From: an uncultured Collinsella sp. | Lineage (GTDB): Bacteria > Actinomycetota > Coriobacteriia > Coriobacteriales > Coriobacteriaceae | Reading direction: 5' to 3' | Length of the DNA: 29,505 bases | NCBI GenBank assembly: GCA_900544995.1 | Contig: UQXC01000023.1 | Coordinates: 1-29,505 of the forward strand | Shown: positions 17,017-25,217 of the stretch, in pieces | Position numbering within the stretch: position 1 is the first letter of the stretch | How the letters are laid out: each line of letters opens with the position of its first letter | Position numbers and translations under genes: made by a program | Notes under the pieces: generated by a model | The model's input: only the letters and a program-made list of their open reading frames with translations | Database searches by the model: none | What the model was told of the DNA's origin: nothing

Positions 17017-19254
17017 TTACTCGCTGTAGCGGGTGGCGATGGCGGCTCGCACCATGCCGGTACTCATGAGGTAGGTCACCAGGAAGTAGCCACCATAGGC
17101 CGCCAGGAAGATTGCACAGGTGAGGCCCACGGTGCCGCCGATGCTCATAGCTCCGAACGTGCTCACCAGCTCGATGATCACCTTAAGTGCCACAAAGGAG
17201 TGCGCCAAGCCCACTGCCAGCGGGAACAGGAAGAATACCGCTTGCTGCGCCATCACCGAATGGCAAATCTTGCGGTCCTCACAGCCGATCTGTGCCAGCA
17301 CACGATAGCTGCGGCTGCCGTCGGCCACGTTGGAGAGTTGCTGGATCGACAGAATCGCCGCGCATGCAACGACCAATACAAAGCCGACGTAGATGGCTAG
17401 GTAGCTAATAAGACCGTTCATTTGCGCTGCTTGCGTGTACATCTCGGAGCGTGTGATGAAGGTTCCCCACGACCCCGACTCCTTGCCGTCAACGAGCAGA
17501 TTGTCGAGCACAGTGTATTTAATGCTCTCGTCTGCCTCGGTCGTATCCATCCCCTGTTTGTAGTTAACGAGCAGGCTACTGGAATACGGCTGCAGATTAA
17601 GTTGGGACAACAGCTCGTCGGCAACGACGACGGTACCCGGATTACTGCCCATCGCCGAGTTGGCGATGGCCGCCGTATCTTCGTCCGACTTATCGGTTGC
17701 GGGCTTGAGCGTATGCCCGCCCAAGGTAAGGGCATGGCCGCCAGCCATATACTTGGTGTACAGGTCGACCAGCTCGCCGCCCATATCACACGTGAGCAGA
17801 TACTGGTCGTGACCGATGTGCACCGGCTCCTCGCCCATCATCTGACGCAGTTTGTTGTACTGGCTCGCCGGCGTCACAAACAGACCCATCGCATCGGCAT
17901 TGCTACCCCCGAACGCCTTGGGAAGCTTTTCGCCCATGGTCTTGCACATCTCACTTGGAGTCACCGAAGGATCCGAGCCGCCAAGCGGGTAACTCAGATA
18001 CGAATCGATCTGCACATGCTCACCGGCAACATCGGCGATATTGACCTTCTTGCCGGTCTCGTCGTTGTTGTCCGCCGACTTGCCCTTAATACCGTCTGCA
18101 ACGTTATCGTGATCGATACGATCGCCGTGCCATGCGGAGTACAAATCGACCGTACTATCGGCCAGCACCATTCGATCGGCCTCAGACGGATTGAAAGACT
18201 CTTTGTAGAAGTCGAGCGTATCGGGCGTGTAATAGACATACGTCTGAGACATGTCGGCCGGATTATAGCGCTCCAGGTTTTCGTTCATCACGTTGGCAAT
18301 CGACATACCGCACGTCACCGAGGTGATGGCCAAAAACAGGAGCATCGCGATGACGCCCATCGAAAAGCACACCGTGTTGACCTTGGCCGCAAGCTGGCGC
18401 ACGGTAAACATGTTGAGGCCGCGCCAATACACGCCGCGCAGGCTCTGCAGCAGCTTGATGAGCATGCCCGAGAGTCCCCAGAACAGGGCAAAGGTGCCCA
18501 CGGTAACCATAGCGGTCGTAATACCAAACTGGTTCATGGCCTCTTGCAGCTTGCTGTCCGTCGCGGTTAGCGGGAACCCATCACGTAGCAGACGGTAATA
18601 GGCCACGCCCACAAGCACCACGCCCACGGCAAAGATGGCAATCGCGATCCAGGGGTTGCGCGTCTTGATGCTCTCGTTGCGACGCTCGGCACCCATAAGC
18701 TCGATGAGTTTGGTACGACGCACGGCGCGAAGGTTCAGCAGTAGCGTGAGCACAAACATTACGAGCATGCAGGCAAGGGTCAGGTTGAACGCATGCACCG
18801 AGAAAAAGAAGTGGAAATTGACGATCTGTGTCTTAAAAAGCGAGGCCGTAAAGAACGTCATGAGCTGGGAGAGTCCCACACCCAGCACAATGCCGGCGAC
18901 AAAGGCCACGACCGACACTATCACCGTCTCGAGCGCCATGATCGTGGCGACGCGTCCGCGCCCCATGCCGAGCACCTGATACAGGCCAAACTCCTTCTTG
19001 CGGCGTTTCATGATGAAGTTATTGGCATACACCATCAAAAAGGCCATGACACCGGCCAAAAAGTACGTCAGGTCGCCGAGCATGCTGCCCATAACCTGCG
19101 CCAAGCCCTCTTCATCGATTCCGGCGATGTCGACCTGCATCGAGATGGTGTTAAAGGCATAGAAGACCGTGACGCCCAGGGTGAGCGTCAAAAGGTAGAC
19201 GAGGTAGTCGCGGCCGGCGCGGCGGACGTTACCCCAAGCGAGTTTACAGAGCAT
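17017..19254 (-). CDS. BceB-like FtsX-family ABC permease
   Basis: A 745-residue permease with the BceB layout: about ten membrane segments with one large outside domain of about 290 residues (322-612) between segments 7 and 8. The N-terminus LCKLAWGNVRRAGRDYLVYLLTLTLG is characteristic of the family. Such transporters sense or remove cell-wall-active peptide antibiotics such as bacitracin and lantibiotics. The ATG at 19254 has GAGGG upstream and overlaps the end of the ATPase gene by 11 bases, so translation is coupled. No BceRS-type two-component pair is adjacent, which is unusual for this family; control may come from elsewhere. Confidence 0.9.
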   Translation of the reverse strand: MLCKLAWGNVRRAGRDYLVYLLTLTLGVTVFYAFNTISMQVDIAGIDEEGLAQVMGSMLGDLTYFLAGVMAFLMVYANNFIMKRRKKEFGLYQVLGMGRGRVATIMALETVIVSVVAFVAGIVLGVGLSQLMTFFTASLFKTQIVNFHFFFSVHAFNLTLACMLVMFVLTLLLNLRAVRRTKLIELMGAERRNESIKTRNPWIAIAIFAVGVVLVGVAYYRLLRDGFPLTATDSKLQEAMNQFGITTAMVTVGTFALFWGLSGMLIKLLQSLRGVYWRGLNMFTVRQLAAKVNTVCFSMGVIAMLLFLAITSVTCGMSIANVMNENLERYNPADMSQTYVYYTPDTLDFYKESFNPSEADRMVLADSTVDLYSAWHGDRIDHDNVADGIKGKSADNNDETGKKVNIADVAGEHVQIDSYLSYPLGGSDPSVTPSEMCKTMGEKLPKAFGGSNADAMGLFVTPASQYNKLRQMMGEEPVHIGHDQYLLTCDMGGELVDLYTKYMAGGHALTLGGHTLKPATDKSDEDTAAIANSAMGSNPGTVVVADELLSQLNLQPYSSSLLVNYKQGMDTTEADESIKYTVLDNLLVDGKESGSWGTFITRSEMYTQAAQMNGLISYLAIYVGFVLVVACAAILSIQQLSNVADGSRSYRVLAQIGCEDRKICHSVMAQQAVFFLFPLAVGLAHSFVALKVIIELVSTFGAMSIGGTVGLTCAIFLAAYGGYFLVTYLMSTGMVRAAIATRYSE

Positions 19255-20029
19255 CGGAGCCCTCACCGCCCATCATGGCAACGACCTCCATTATGCGGTC
19301 GAAGAACTCTCGGCGGTCGGTGTCGCCACGGCGCAGCTCGGTGAAGATCTTGCCGTCGCGGATAAACAACACGCGGCTCGTGTAGCGGGCAGCAAAGCTG
19401 TCATGCGTGACCATGAGCACGGTGGCGCGCAGGCGGCGATTGAGGGCCTCCAGGCTCTCGAGCAGCAGGCGGGCGCTCTTGGAATCGAGGGCGCCGGTGG
19501 GCTCGTCGGCCATGATCATAGTGGGGTCGGTGACGAGCGCGCGAGCCGCGGCAACGCGCTGCTGCTGACCGCCGGACATCTGGTAGGGATACTTGTCGAG
19601 CACCTGACTGATGGAGAGGCGCGCTGCCACATCCTGCACGCGGGTTGAGATCTCTGCCGAGTTTGTGCGGGCGATGGTGAGCGGCAGGGCGATGTTCTCG
19701 CGTGCCGTGAGCGTATCAAGCAGGTTGGAGTCCTGGAAGATAAAGCCGAGCTCCTCGCGGCGGAACTGCGAAAGCTTAGCCTGCTTCATGCGCGTCACGT
19801 CCTGCCCGTTGATGCGGATCGTGCCACTTGTGGCGCTATCGATGGTCGACACGCAGTTGAGCAACGTCGACTTGCCCGAGCCCGAAGCGCCCATGATGCC
19901 AACGAATTCACCGCGGTTGACGGTAAAGCTGACGTCGTTGAGCGCACGGGTCACGTTGCCCAGCGCTCCATATACCTTTTCGAGATGCGCGACCTCCAGT
20001 ACCGGGGTCGCCATGTGCGTGGTTTGCAT
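19244..20029 (-). CDS. BceA-like ABC transporter ATP-binding protein
   Basis: A 261-residue ATPase of the MacB/LolD/BceA class. It has Walker A GASGSGKST (47-55), Q-loop in FQDSNLL, signature MSGGQQQR, Walker B MIMADEPTGALD and the switch His in MVTHD. The length is normal. The start at 20029 is preceded by AAAGGA; an in-frame ATG at 20014 is less well placed. It pairs with the overlapping permease gene. The class is typical of peptide-resistance and envelope-stress transporters; the actual substrate is unknown. Confidence 0.92.
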   Translation of the reverse strand: MQTTHMATPVLEVAHLEKVYGALGNVTRALNDVSFTVNRGEFVGIMGASGSGKSTLLNCVSTIDSATSGTIRINGQDVTRMKQAKLSQFRREELGFIFQDSNLLDTLTARENIALPLTIARTNSAEISTRVQDVAARLSISQVLDKYPYQMSGGQQQRVAAARALVTDPTMIMADEPTGALDSKSARLLLESLEALNRRLRATVLMVTHDSFAARYTSRVLFIRDGKIFTELRRGDTDRREFFDRIMEVVAMMGGEGSDAL

Positions 20030-20041
20030 ACCGAGTCCTTT

Positions 20042-20130
20042 CTTGCGATTAGTCTACGGCATCTATAGTCGCAAGAAGCCGAGTCGGCTACCATCGATAT
20101 GGCTTACGCTTGCCTTACCGTTGTGTAAGG
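20042..20130. promoter_or_regulatory. Two dyads in the BceA / Nudix-Vsr divergent region
   Basis: CTTGCGA (20042-20048) and TCGCAAG (20069-20075) form a 7-bp inverted repeat close to the BceA start. CCTTAC-6-GTAAGG (20113-20130) is a compact dyad resembling MerR-type operators in form. A TATAGA lies on the minus strand within the first dyad. No full promoter consensus could be placed, so the regulatory role is inferred. Confidence 0.4.
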
Positions 20131-20177
20131 TACGGGCAGCTAGCCTGCCACGTGTTGATGTTGAGAGAGGACTCCTG

Positions 20178-21164
20178 TTGAAGACTGTTCATGTTGCCGC
20201 TGGGATCATTCGCAAGGAAGGATCCGACGAGCTACTGGCCGTGCAGCGCGGCTATGGCGACATGCAGGGACTTTGGGAGTTCCCCGGTGGCAAGCTCATG
20301 CGCGGCGAGACGCCCGAAGACGCCGTACGCCGCGAGCTCATGGAAGAGCTGCAGGTGAAGGTCACCAACCTGCGCGATTTCTACACCGTTGAGTATGACT
20401 ACCCCGATTTTCATCTCTCCATGGAGTGCTACTACTGCTCGCTCGCCGATGAATCCGATGAGCCTCAGAAGCACGACCGCCAGCTCGATATCCGCTGGAT
20501 TCCGCGCACCTCGCTTGCCACGGTGGAATGGATGCCCGCCGACAAGGGGCTTATCGATGCCCTGATTGAGCTGAAGGAAGACCGGCTCGAGGCAAGCTCC
20601 GCCGATGACGCCGCGCCCAACACAGCCGACAAACCCGCCACCAAACCCAAGCGCGCACCTAAGCGCCGTAGCAAAAAGCGCCCCAAGCCCGGTCTGCTCG
20701 ACGGCGTCGATACCTCCGACCTCTCCGCCGACGAGCGCGAACTGGTGCGCCGTCGCGCCGCCATCAAAAAGTCCATGAAGGGCAACAAGCGCGCCAACAC
20801 CAAGCCCGAGCTGCTCGTACGCCAGCGCCTGCGCGCAGCGGGCCTTACGGGCTATCGCTTGGAATGGAAGGTTCCCGGCAAGCCCGACATCGCCTTTCCC
20901 GGGCGCAAGATCGCTATTTTCGTCAACGGTTGCTTTTGGCATCGCTGCCCTAAGTGCAATCCGAGCCAGCCAAAGCGCAATGTTGAGTTTTGGGAGGCAA
21001 AGTTCCGTCGCAACGTCGAGCGCGACCGAGCCGCCATCTCCGCGCTTACCCAAATGGGCTGGACACCCATAACCATCTGGGAATGCGAGCTCAAAAAAGA
21101 CCACATCGACGCCACGATGGAAAAGGTCATCGAGCAGGTGCGCGCCGCAGAGCCGCAGCGCTAG
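20178..21164 (+). CDS. Nudix hydrolase-Vsr endonuclease fusion protein
   Basis: A 328-residue two-domain protein. Residues 1-130 are a MutT-like Nudix hydrolase: WEFPGGKL, then Nudix box G38-x5-E44-x7-R52-E53-L-M-E56-E57, with Leu instead of the final Gly. A basic linker follows (about 152-172, rich in Lys/Pro/Arg). Residues 190-325 are a Vsr-type mismatch endonuclease: PGKPD with catalytic D237, NGCFWHRCPKC (likely zinc ligands C252, C257 or C260, and C303), FWEAKFRRNVERD and GWTPITIWEC. MutT-type enzymes clean oxidised nucleotides; Vsr nicks T:G mismatches from 5-methylcytosine deamination. The start is TTG with GAGAGG seven bases upstream; the open frame extends further but no family sequence does. 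No cytosine methyltransferase gene is nearby. Confidence 0.9.
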   Translation: MKTVHVAAGIIRKEGSDELLAVQRGYGDMQGLWEFPGGKLMRGETPEDAVRRELMEELQVKVTNLRDFYTVEYDYPDFHLSMECYYCSLADESDEPQKHDRQLDIRWIPRTSLATVEWMPADKGLIDALIELKEDRLEASSADDAAPNTADKPATKPKRAPKRRSKKRPKPGLLDGVDTSDLSADERELVRRRAAIKKSMKGNKRANTKPELLVRQRLRAAGLTGYRLEWKVPGKPDIAFPGRKIAIFVNGCFWHRCPKCNPSQPKRNVEFWEAKFRRNVERDRAAISALTQMGWTPITIWECELKKDHIDATMEKVIEQVRAAEPQR

Positions 21165-21418
21165 GAACGAGCCATCCACACGCCCCACACAGGCGAGCCA
21201 CATCCGCGCCACAAACCTTAGAAAGCCCTTAAGCTCAAAACCTTTCAAGAGTGTTACTCGATACTTCTGACCTGCAGTTTCATCGTAAAACCAAACCAGG
21301 TTAAGCCTTTCTTTAGCGCTTCTTTGCAGCAGCCGCGGCATAATACTGCCAGCGCACGGGACCTAGCAGCATACCCCGAGCGCAATCTTTTGGTGGACAT
21401 CGAGGAGGCCGCATAAGC

Positions 21419-21628
21419 ATGCATTCTTCCAATGACGCAGCACAGCAGCCATCCCTAAATCATGCAAACCTTTTCTCCTTCCCCCCGACACAGAGAAACG
21501 GTCTCCTCGACTCCCCCACCACAAAAGCCAAACGCTCAACCGACCAGAGCCACAACTTGCGAGCATCGTTCGAAAAGCTCCAAGCATCCCTAGACAAAAC
21601 CTTCCCCAACCAAGCCCGGGCATACTAA
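21419..21628 (+). CDS. Possible small protein, unrecognised
   Basis: A 69-residue frame with GAGGAGG about 10 bases before its ATG. It is rich in Ser, Asn, Gln and Pro, and ends in a possible amphipathic helix (ASFEKLQASLDKTF). It lies 250 bp after the Nudix-Vsr gene; that gap shows only a -10-like CATAAT (21339-21344). No family is recognised, and the composition is weak evidence, so it may not be a real gene. Confidence 0.3.
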   Translation: MHSSNDAAQQPSLNHANLFSFPPTQRNGLLDSPTTKAKRSTDQSHNLRASFEKLQASLDKTFPNQARAY

Positions 21629-21709
21629 CCCCTCATCAACAAAGTAGCCCTCACGCTCCATTATTTCCACCTAACGCCACAAGGGCGACGACCTCGAGTA
21701 GGTCAACTT

Positions 21710-21834
21710 GGGAGGGACGAGGGCTTAGTTCCCCAATCTTTCCGCAGGGGGCAAAAAGCCTCGCCGCACGAAGTGCGCAGCGAGGCTTTTTGCATGCCCG
21801 AGGACGATTGGGGAACTAAGCCCTCGTCCCTCCC
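21710..21834. repeat. Giant nested palindrome, probable terminator of the aldolase gene
   Basis: Outer arms of 29 bp (21710-21738 and 21806-21834) are perfect inverted copies. Inside is a hairpin homologous to 59-101: a 14-bp stem (21751-21764 with 21780-21793) and CGCAC-GAA-GTGCG apex, then ATGCCCGAGGAC. On the minus strand the inner stem ends in TTTTTGCC, so it can terminate the aldolase transcript, which ends at 21868; A and T runs on both sides make it potentially bidirectional. Confidence 0.85.
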
Positions 21835-21867
21835 CGGGATATGTAGCGAGTCGGAGTACCCTTGCTG

Positions 21868-22725
21868 TTACTCTGCTTTGCCCACAGAGTTGAGGTTGGT
21901 CATGCGGATCTTAACCAGCTCGGTGATCTCACGCATGCCCTCCTTGGCCGGCTTCTTGGGGTCGAAGCAGGCGGGGTTCTCGGCCATGTAGGCCATGAAG
22001 CCCTTGGTGTAGGCCTGACGCAGCTCAGTGGCGTAGTTAACCTTGCAGATGCCGTTCTTCACGGCCTCGGCGACCTGCTCATCGGGCACGCCGGAGGTAC
22101 CGTGCAGAACCAGCGGCACGTCGACGGCGTCGCGGATGGCCTTGACCACGGACTGCTCGATGTGCGGATCGCTCGTGTACACGCCGTGGCTGGTACCAAC
22201 GCCAATGGCCAGCGAGGTGCAGCCGGTGCGCTCGACGAACTCCTTGGCCTCGGCTGGATCGGTGTAGGGGCTCTCGCCCTCAACCGCGGGACCGTCGTCC
22301 TCCTTGCCGCCAACCTTACCGAGCTCAGCCTCGACGGGCACGCCCATGGCGCGGCCGGCATCGGCGACGGACTTGGTCAGGGCGATGTTGTCCTCGAAAG
22401 ACTCGTGCGAACCGTCGATCATGACAGAGGTGTAGCCAGTGCGGAAAGCCTGCATGCAGCGGTCATAGCCATCGCCGTGATCGAGGTGCAGAGCGACGGG
22501 CACGGAAGCGCGCTCGGCGGCAGCCTTGACCATGCCGTAGAAGTAGTCCAGGCCAGCGGTCTTAATGGTGCCCGGGGTGGTCTGCATGATGACGGGGGAC
22601 TTGGTCTCCTCGGCAGCGGCCAGAACGGCCATAACAAACTCGAGGTTCTCGACGTTGAACGCGCCGACGGCGTAGTGGCCGGCCTGTGCGTCCTTGAGCA
22701 TCTTTTCGGTGGTAACAAGTGCCAT
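21868..22725 (-). CDS. Class II fructose- or tagatose-bisphosphate aldolase
   Basis: A 285-residue zinc-dependent ketose-bisphosphate aldolase of the shorter class II type (FbaA of Bacillus, GatY/KbaY). HLDHGDGYD gives catalytic D82 and zinc ligand H83; H180 (GTSHGVY) and H208 (VLHGTSG) complete the metal site. KVNYATELR (228-236) resembles tagatose-bisphosphate aldolases more than KINVNTE-type FBP aldolases, so the substrate is left open. The start at 22725 has GAGGAGC about nine bases upstream; the frame back to 22866 adds no family sequence. It is divergent from a DeoR regulator, which may control it. It may be the main glycolytic aldolase, or work with a tagatose pathway not seen here. 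Confidence 0.92.
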   Translation of the reverse strand: MALVTTEKMLKDAQAGHYAVGAFNVENLEFVMAVLAAAEETKSPVIMQTTPGTIKTAGLDYFYGMVKAAAERASVPVALHLDHGDGYDRCMQAFRTGYTSVMIDGSHESFEDNIALTKSVADAGRAMGVPVEAELGKVGGKEDDGPAVEGESPYTDPAEAKEFVERTGCTSLAIGVGTSHGVYTSDPHIEQSVVKAIRDAVDVPLVLHGTSGVPDEQVAEAVKNGICKVNYATELRQAYTKGFMAYMAENPACFDPKKPAKEGMREITELVKIRMTNLNSVGKAE

Positions 22726-22931
22726 GAGCGTTTGCTCCTCTCCCTCGCCCGCATCTGGACATCGGGCGTACGTGTCCGCAAGGCGTTTTACCTTGCGTTT
22801 TACTGCGCTCATTGTATGAAATTCAGCGGCTTTGCATGTGCGAGATATTGAGCCCATGCAGGTCAATACAGTCGTTTTTGAAAAGTAAACGGAAGGAATT
22901 GGAGCCGAGTGGGCGTATTCGATATTGAATT

Positions 22932-22960
22932 TTGGGCGTTCAGCGTCTTTCTTTTATAGA
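22932..22960 (+). promoter_or_regulatory. Candidate promoter of the DeoR gene
   Basis: TTGGGC (-35, 22932-22937) and TATAGA (-10, 22955-22960) are 17 bp apart, about 100 bp before the DeoR start. CTTTTATAGAAAAG around the -10 is nearly palindromic, and CGAAAR recurs at 22974 and 23008, so autoregulation is possible. The rest of 22726-23059 is AT-rich with nothing clear. Confidence 0.45.
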
Positions 22961-23059
22961 AAAGATAAGTAATCGAAAGGCGTTTTCTTACTCAAAAAGA
23001 AAATGAACGAAAATAGACTCAACACAATTCCTACAAATTTAGCCGAGAATGGAGCAAAC

Positions 23060-23863
23060 ATGGCCCATGCAACAACCCGAGCTTTCGCTGATGAGCGTCG
23101 TGCCGCCATTATGGAAATGCTCGAACATAACGCCTCGGTGCAAGTGGCAGAAATCGCCCAGACCTTTGGCGTGTCCTCCGTTACCGCCCGCGCCGACCTG
23201 GACGCGCTCGCCGAGTCCGGCAAGTTGCGCCGCACGCATGGTGGCGCTGTGTCTCTCCAGAAGCGACTGACCGTATCCACCCAGGATCGCCGCATCAACG
23301 TCAATGTCGCCGCCAAGCAGGCCATCGCGCAAAGCGCCATCGAGCTCGTCGGCAATGGCGACACGCTGCTCGTCGACTCGGGCACCACGGCGCTCGAGTT
23401 CGTCCGGCTCCTCGATCAGCGCGACGGCATCACCGTCATCACGGCCGACATTACCATCGCCGATTACATCGACGAGAGCATGCCCTCGGTCGATGTCGTC
23501 ATGCTGGGTGGGGCACTGCGCAAAGGTCATCGCTATCTGTACGGTCCACTTACCATGCAGGCGCTCCAAATGGTCCACGCCGACCTTGCCGTCATGTGCC
23601 CCGGCGCTTTTGTCCCCCGCTGCGGCTTTACGACCGACTTTCCCCAAATGGCCGAGACCAAAACGGCCATGATCGCCGCAGCCCATCAAAGCGTCGCCCT
23701 CATGGACGCCAGCAAGGTTAACGGACGCGGCATGTACCGCTTTGCCGAGCTGGCAGATGTCGACACCATCGTGATGGACCGTGACCCCGATCATGCCGTT
23801 GCCACCTCAATCGCCGAGATCGTCGACGACGCCCGCCCAAATCTCCTCATCGCTGACGCTTAA
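23060..23863 (+). CDS. DeoR-family transcriptional regulator
   Basis: A 267-residue DeoR-type repressor. The N-terminal HTH is seen in ADERRAAIMEMLEHNASVQVAEIAQTFGVSSVTARADLDAL followed by the hallmark RTHGGAV. The C-terminal sugar-phosphate-sensing domain has VDSGTTALEFVRLL and AEtKTAMIAAA-type signatures, with D-A-SK-V near the end. The start at 23060 has GGAG five bases upstream; an ATG at 23003 lacks a good site. Divergent placement from the aldolase gene suggests it senses a phosphorylated sugar and controls that gene. The effector is unknown. Confidence 0.9.
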   Translation: MAHATTRAFADERRAAIMEMLEHNASVQVAEIAQTFGVSSVTARADLDALAESGKLRRTHGGAVSLQKRLTVSTQDRRINVNVAAKQAIAQSAIELVGNGDTLLVDSGTTALEFVRLLDQRDGITVITADITIADYIDESMPSVDVVMLGGALRKGHRYLYGPLTMQALQMVHADLAVMCPGAFVPRCGFTTDFPQMAETKTAMIAAAHQSVALMDASKVNGRGMYRFAELADVDTIVMDRDPDHAVATSIAEIVDDARPNLLIADA

Positions 23864-23868
23864 ACAAA

Positions 23869-23905
23869 AACCACCACAAAGGTGCCTGTCCCCTTTGTGG
23901 TGGTT
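23869..23905. terminator. Hairpin between convergent DeoR and flavodiiron genes
   Basis: A perfect 14-bp stem (23869-23882 with 23892-23905) with loop TGCCTGTCC is an inverted copy of the first hairpin of repeat A (11937-11975), whose loop is the reverse complement. It sits five bases after the DeoR stop and 22 bases beyond the flavodiiron stop, as a bidirectional terminator would. The flanking T and A runs are short. Confidence 0.65.
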
Positions 23906-23927
23906 GAGCGTTAAAAGCGAAATATCG

Positions 23928-25088
23928 CTACTTGGAAAGCTCGTCGGCGAGGGCCTCGATCTGAGCGCGCGAGGCGTCGTTGAGCGACCCCAGCACAGTC
24001 ACCTTGTTCTGCGCCAGGGTGATGTCCTTCATACCCTCGAGCTCCTTAGTCATAACCTTGGCAGCGGTGGGCGCCCAGGAGCCGGCCTCGACGAGCGCCA
24101 CGGTGCGGTTCTGGTAGGCATGCTCGGCGAGCGTGTGGATAAAGGTGCTCATGAACGGGAAGATCTCGCCCTGATAGGTAATGGAGGCGAGCACCAGGCG
24201 GTCGTAGCGGAACGCATCCTCAACAGCCTCGGCCATATCGTCGCGAGCCAGGTCAAAAACGGAAACCTTCTGGCCGCGGGCCTCGAGCGCAGATGCGAGC
24301 TCTTCAACGGCAGCCTTCAGATGCCCATACACACTCGCATAGGCAATCGTGATGCCCTCGTCCTCGGGCTGATAGCTCGACCAGGTATTGTAGGTGTCGA
24401 GGTAATAGCCCAGGTTCTCGGTCAGCACGGGGCCGTGAAGCGGGCAAATGATCTGGATGTCCAGATTGGCGGCCTTCTTGAGCACGGCCTGCACAAACTT
24501 GCCGAACTTGCCCACGATGCCAAAGTAGTAACGGCGCGCTTCGCAAGCCCAGCCCTCGGGATCCTCGATGTCGTTGGCGCCAAACTTGCCAAAGCCATCG
24601 GCACTAAAGAGCACCTTGTCGGTGGCCTCGTAGGAGAACAACACCTCGGGCCAGTGAACATTGGGGGCACCGACAAAGGTTAGGCTGTGGCCGCCCAGGT
24701 CGAGCACGTCGCCATCTTTGACGACCGTCTTGCGCTCGGAGAAGTCGGTGCCAAAGTAGTTGACCATCATGCGGAAAGCACCCATGCTAGCCACAATCTG
24801 CGCCTGGGGATAGCGCTCCATAAAGGCGGCGATACCGGCGGAATGATCGGGCTCCATGTGATGGACAACCAGGTAGTCGGGCGTACGGCCATCGAGCGCG
24901 GCCTCGAGGTTGCCGAGCCACTCGTCGACAAGGCCAGCGTCGACCGAATCGGCGACAGCAATTTTATCGCCCAAGATAACATAGCTGTTGTATGCCATGC
25001 CGTTCTCGGACACGTCGTACTGGCCCTCGAACAGATCGATGTCGTGATCGTCGACGCCGATGTAGCGGATATCCTTGGTGATCTCCAT
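23928..25088 (-). CDS. Flavodiiron protein (FprA-type A-flavoprotein)
   Basis: A 386-residue protein with an N-terminal metallo-beta-lactamase-like di-iron domain and a C-terminal flavodoxin-like FMN domain (from about residue 245). Di-iron ligands are H77, E79, D81 and H82 (HMEPDH), H145, D164 and H218. No rubredoxin domain follows, so electrons must come from a separate carrier. These enzymes reduce O2 to water or NO to N2O and protect anaerobes; a nearby oxygen-labile glycyl-radical enzyme fits this. The start at 25088 has AGGAGG eight bases upstream and the family N-terminus; the frame back to 25151 adds no family sequence. It stands alone. Confidence 0.93.
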   Translation of the reverse strand: MEITKDIRYIGVDDHDIDLFEGQYDVSENGMAYNSYVILGDKIAVADSVDAGLVDEWLGNLEAALDGRTPDYLVVHHMEPDHSAGIAAFMERYPQAQIVASMGAFRMMVNYFGTDFSERKTVVKDGDVLDLGGHSLTFVGAPNVHWPEVLFSYEATDKVLFSADGFGKFGANDIEDPEGWACEARRYYFGIVGKFGKFVQAVLKKAANLDIQIICPLHGPVLTENLGYYLDTYNTWSSYQPEDEGITIAYASVYGHLKAAVEELASALEARGQKVSVFDLARDDMAEAVEDAFRYDRLVLASITYQGEIFPFMSTFIHTLAEHAYQNRTVALVEAGSWAPTAAKVMTKELEGMKDITLAQNKVTVLGSLNDASRAQIEALADELSK

Positions 25089-25217
25089 CAGGCAAAGCCT
25101 CCTAGATAGACAAAAGAACCCGTCTATCATAGCACTCGCCTTTAGAGCCACAGCTATCTACCGGCATCCTTACCGATTGTTATTGAGGCAGAATATACCG
25201 CTGTTGACCTGCAAAAA

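Noticed and set aside
19611..20177. Long N-terminal extension of the Nudix-Vsr frame
   Set aside because: It is antisense to the BceA gene and intergenic DNA; the Nudix fold begins at the TTG at 20178, which has a ribosome site.
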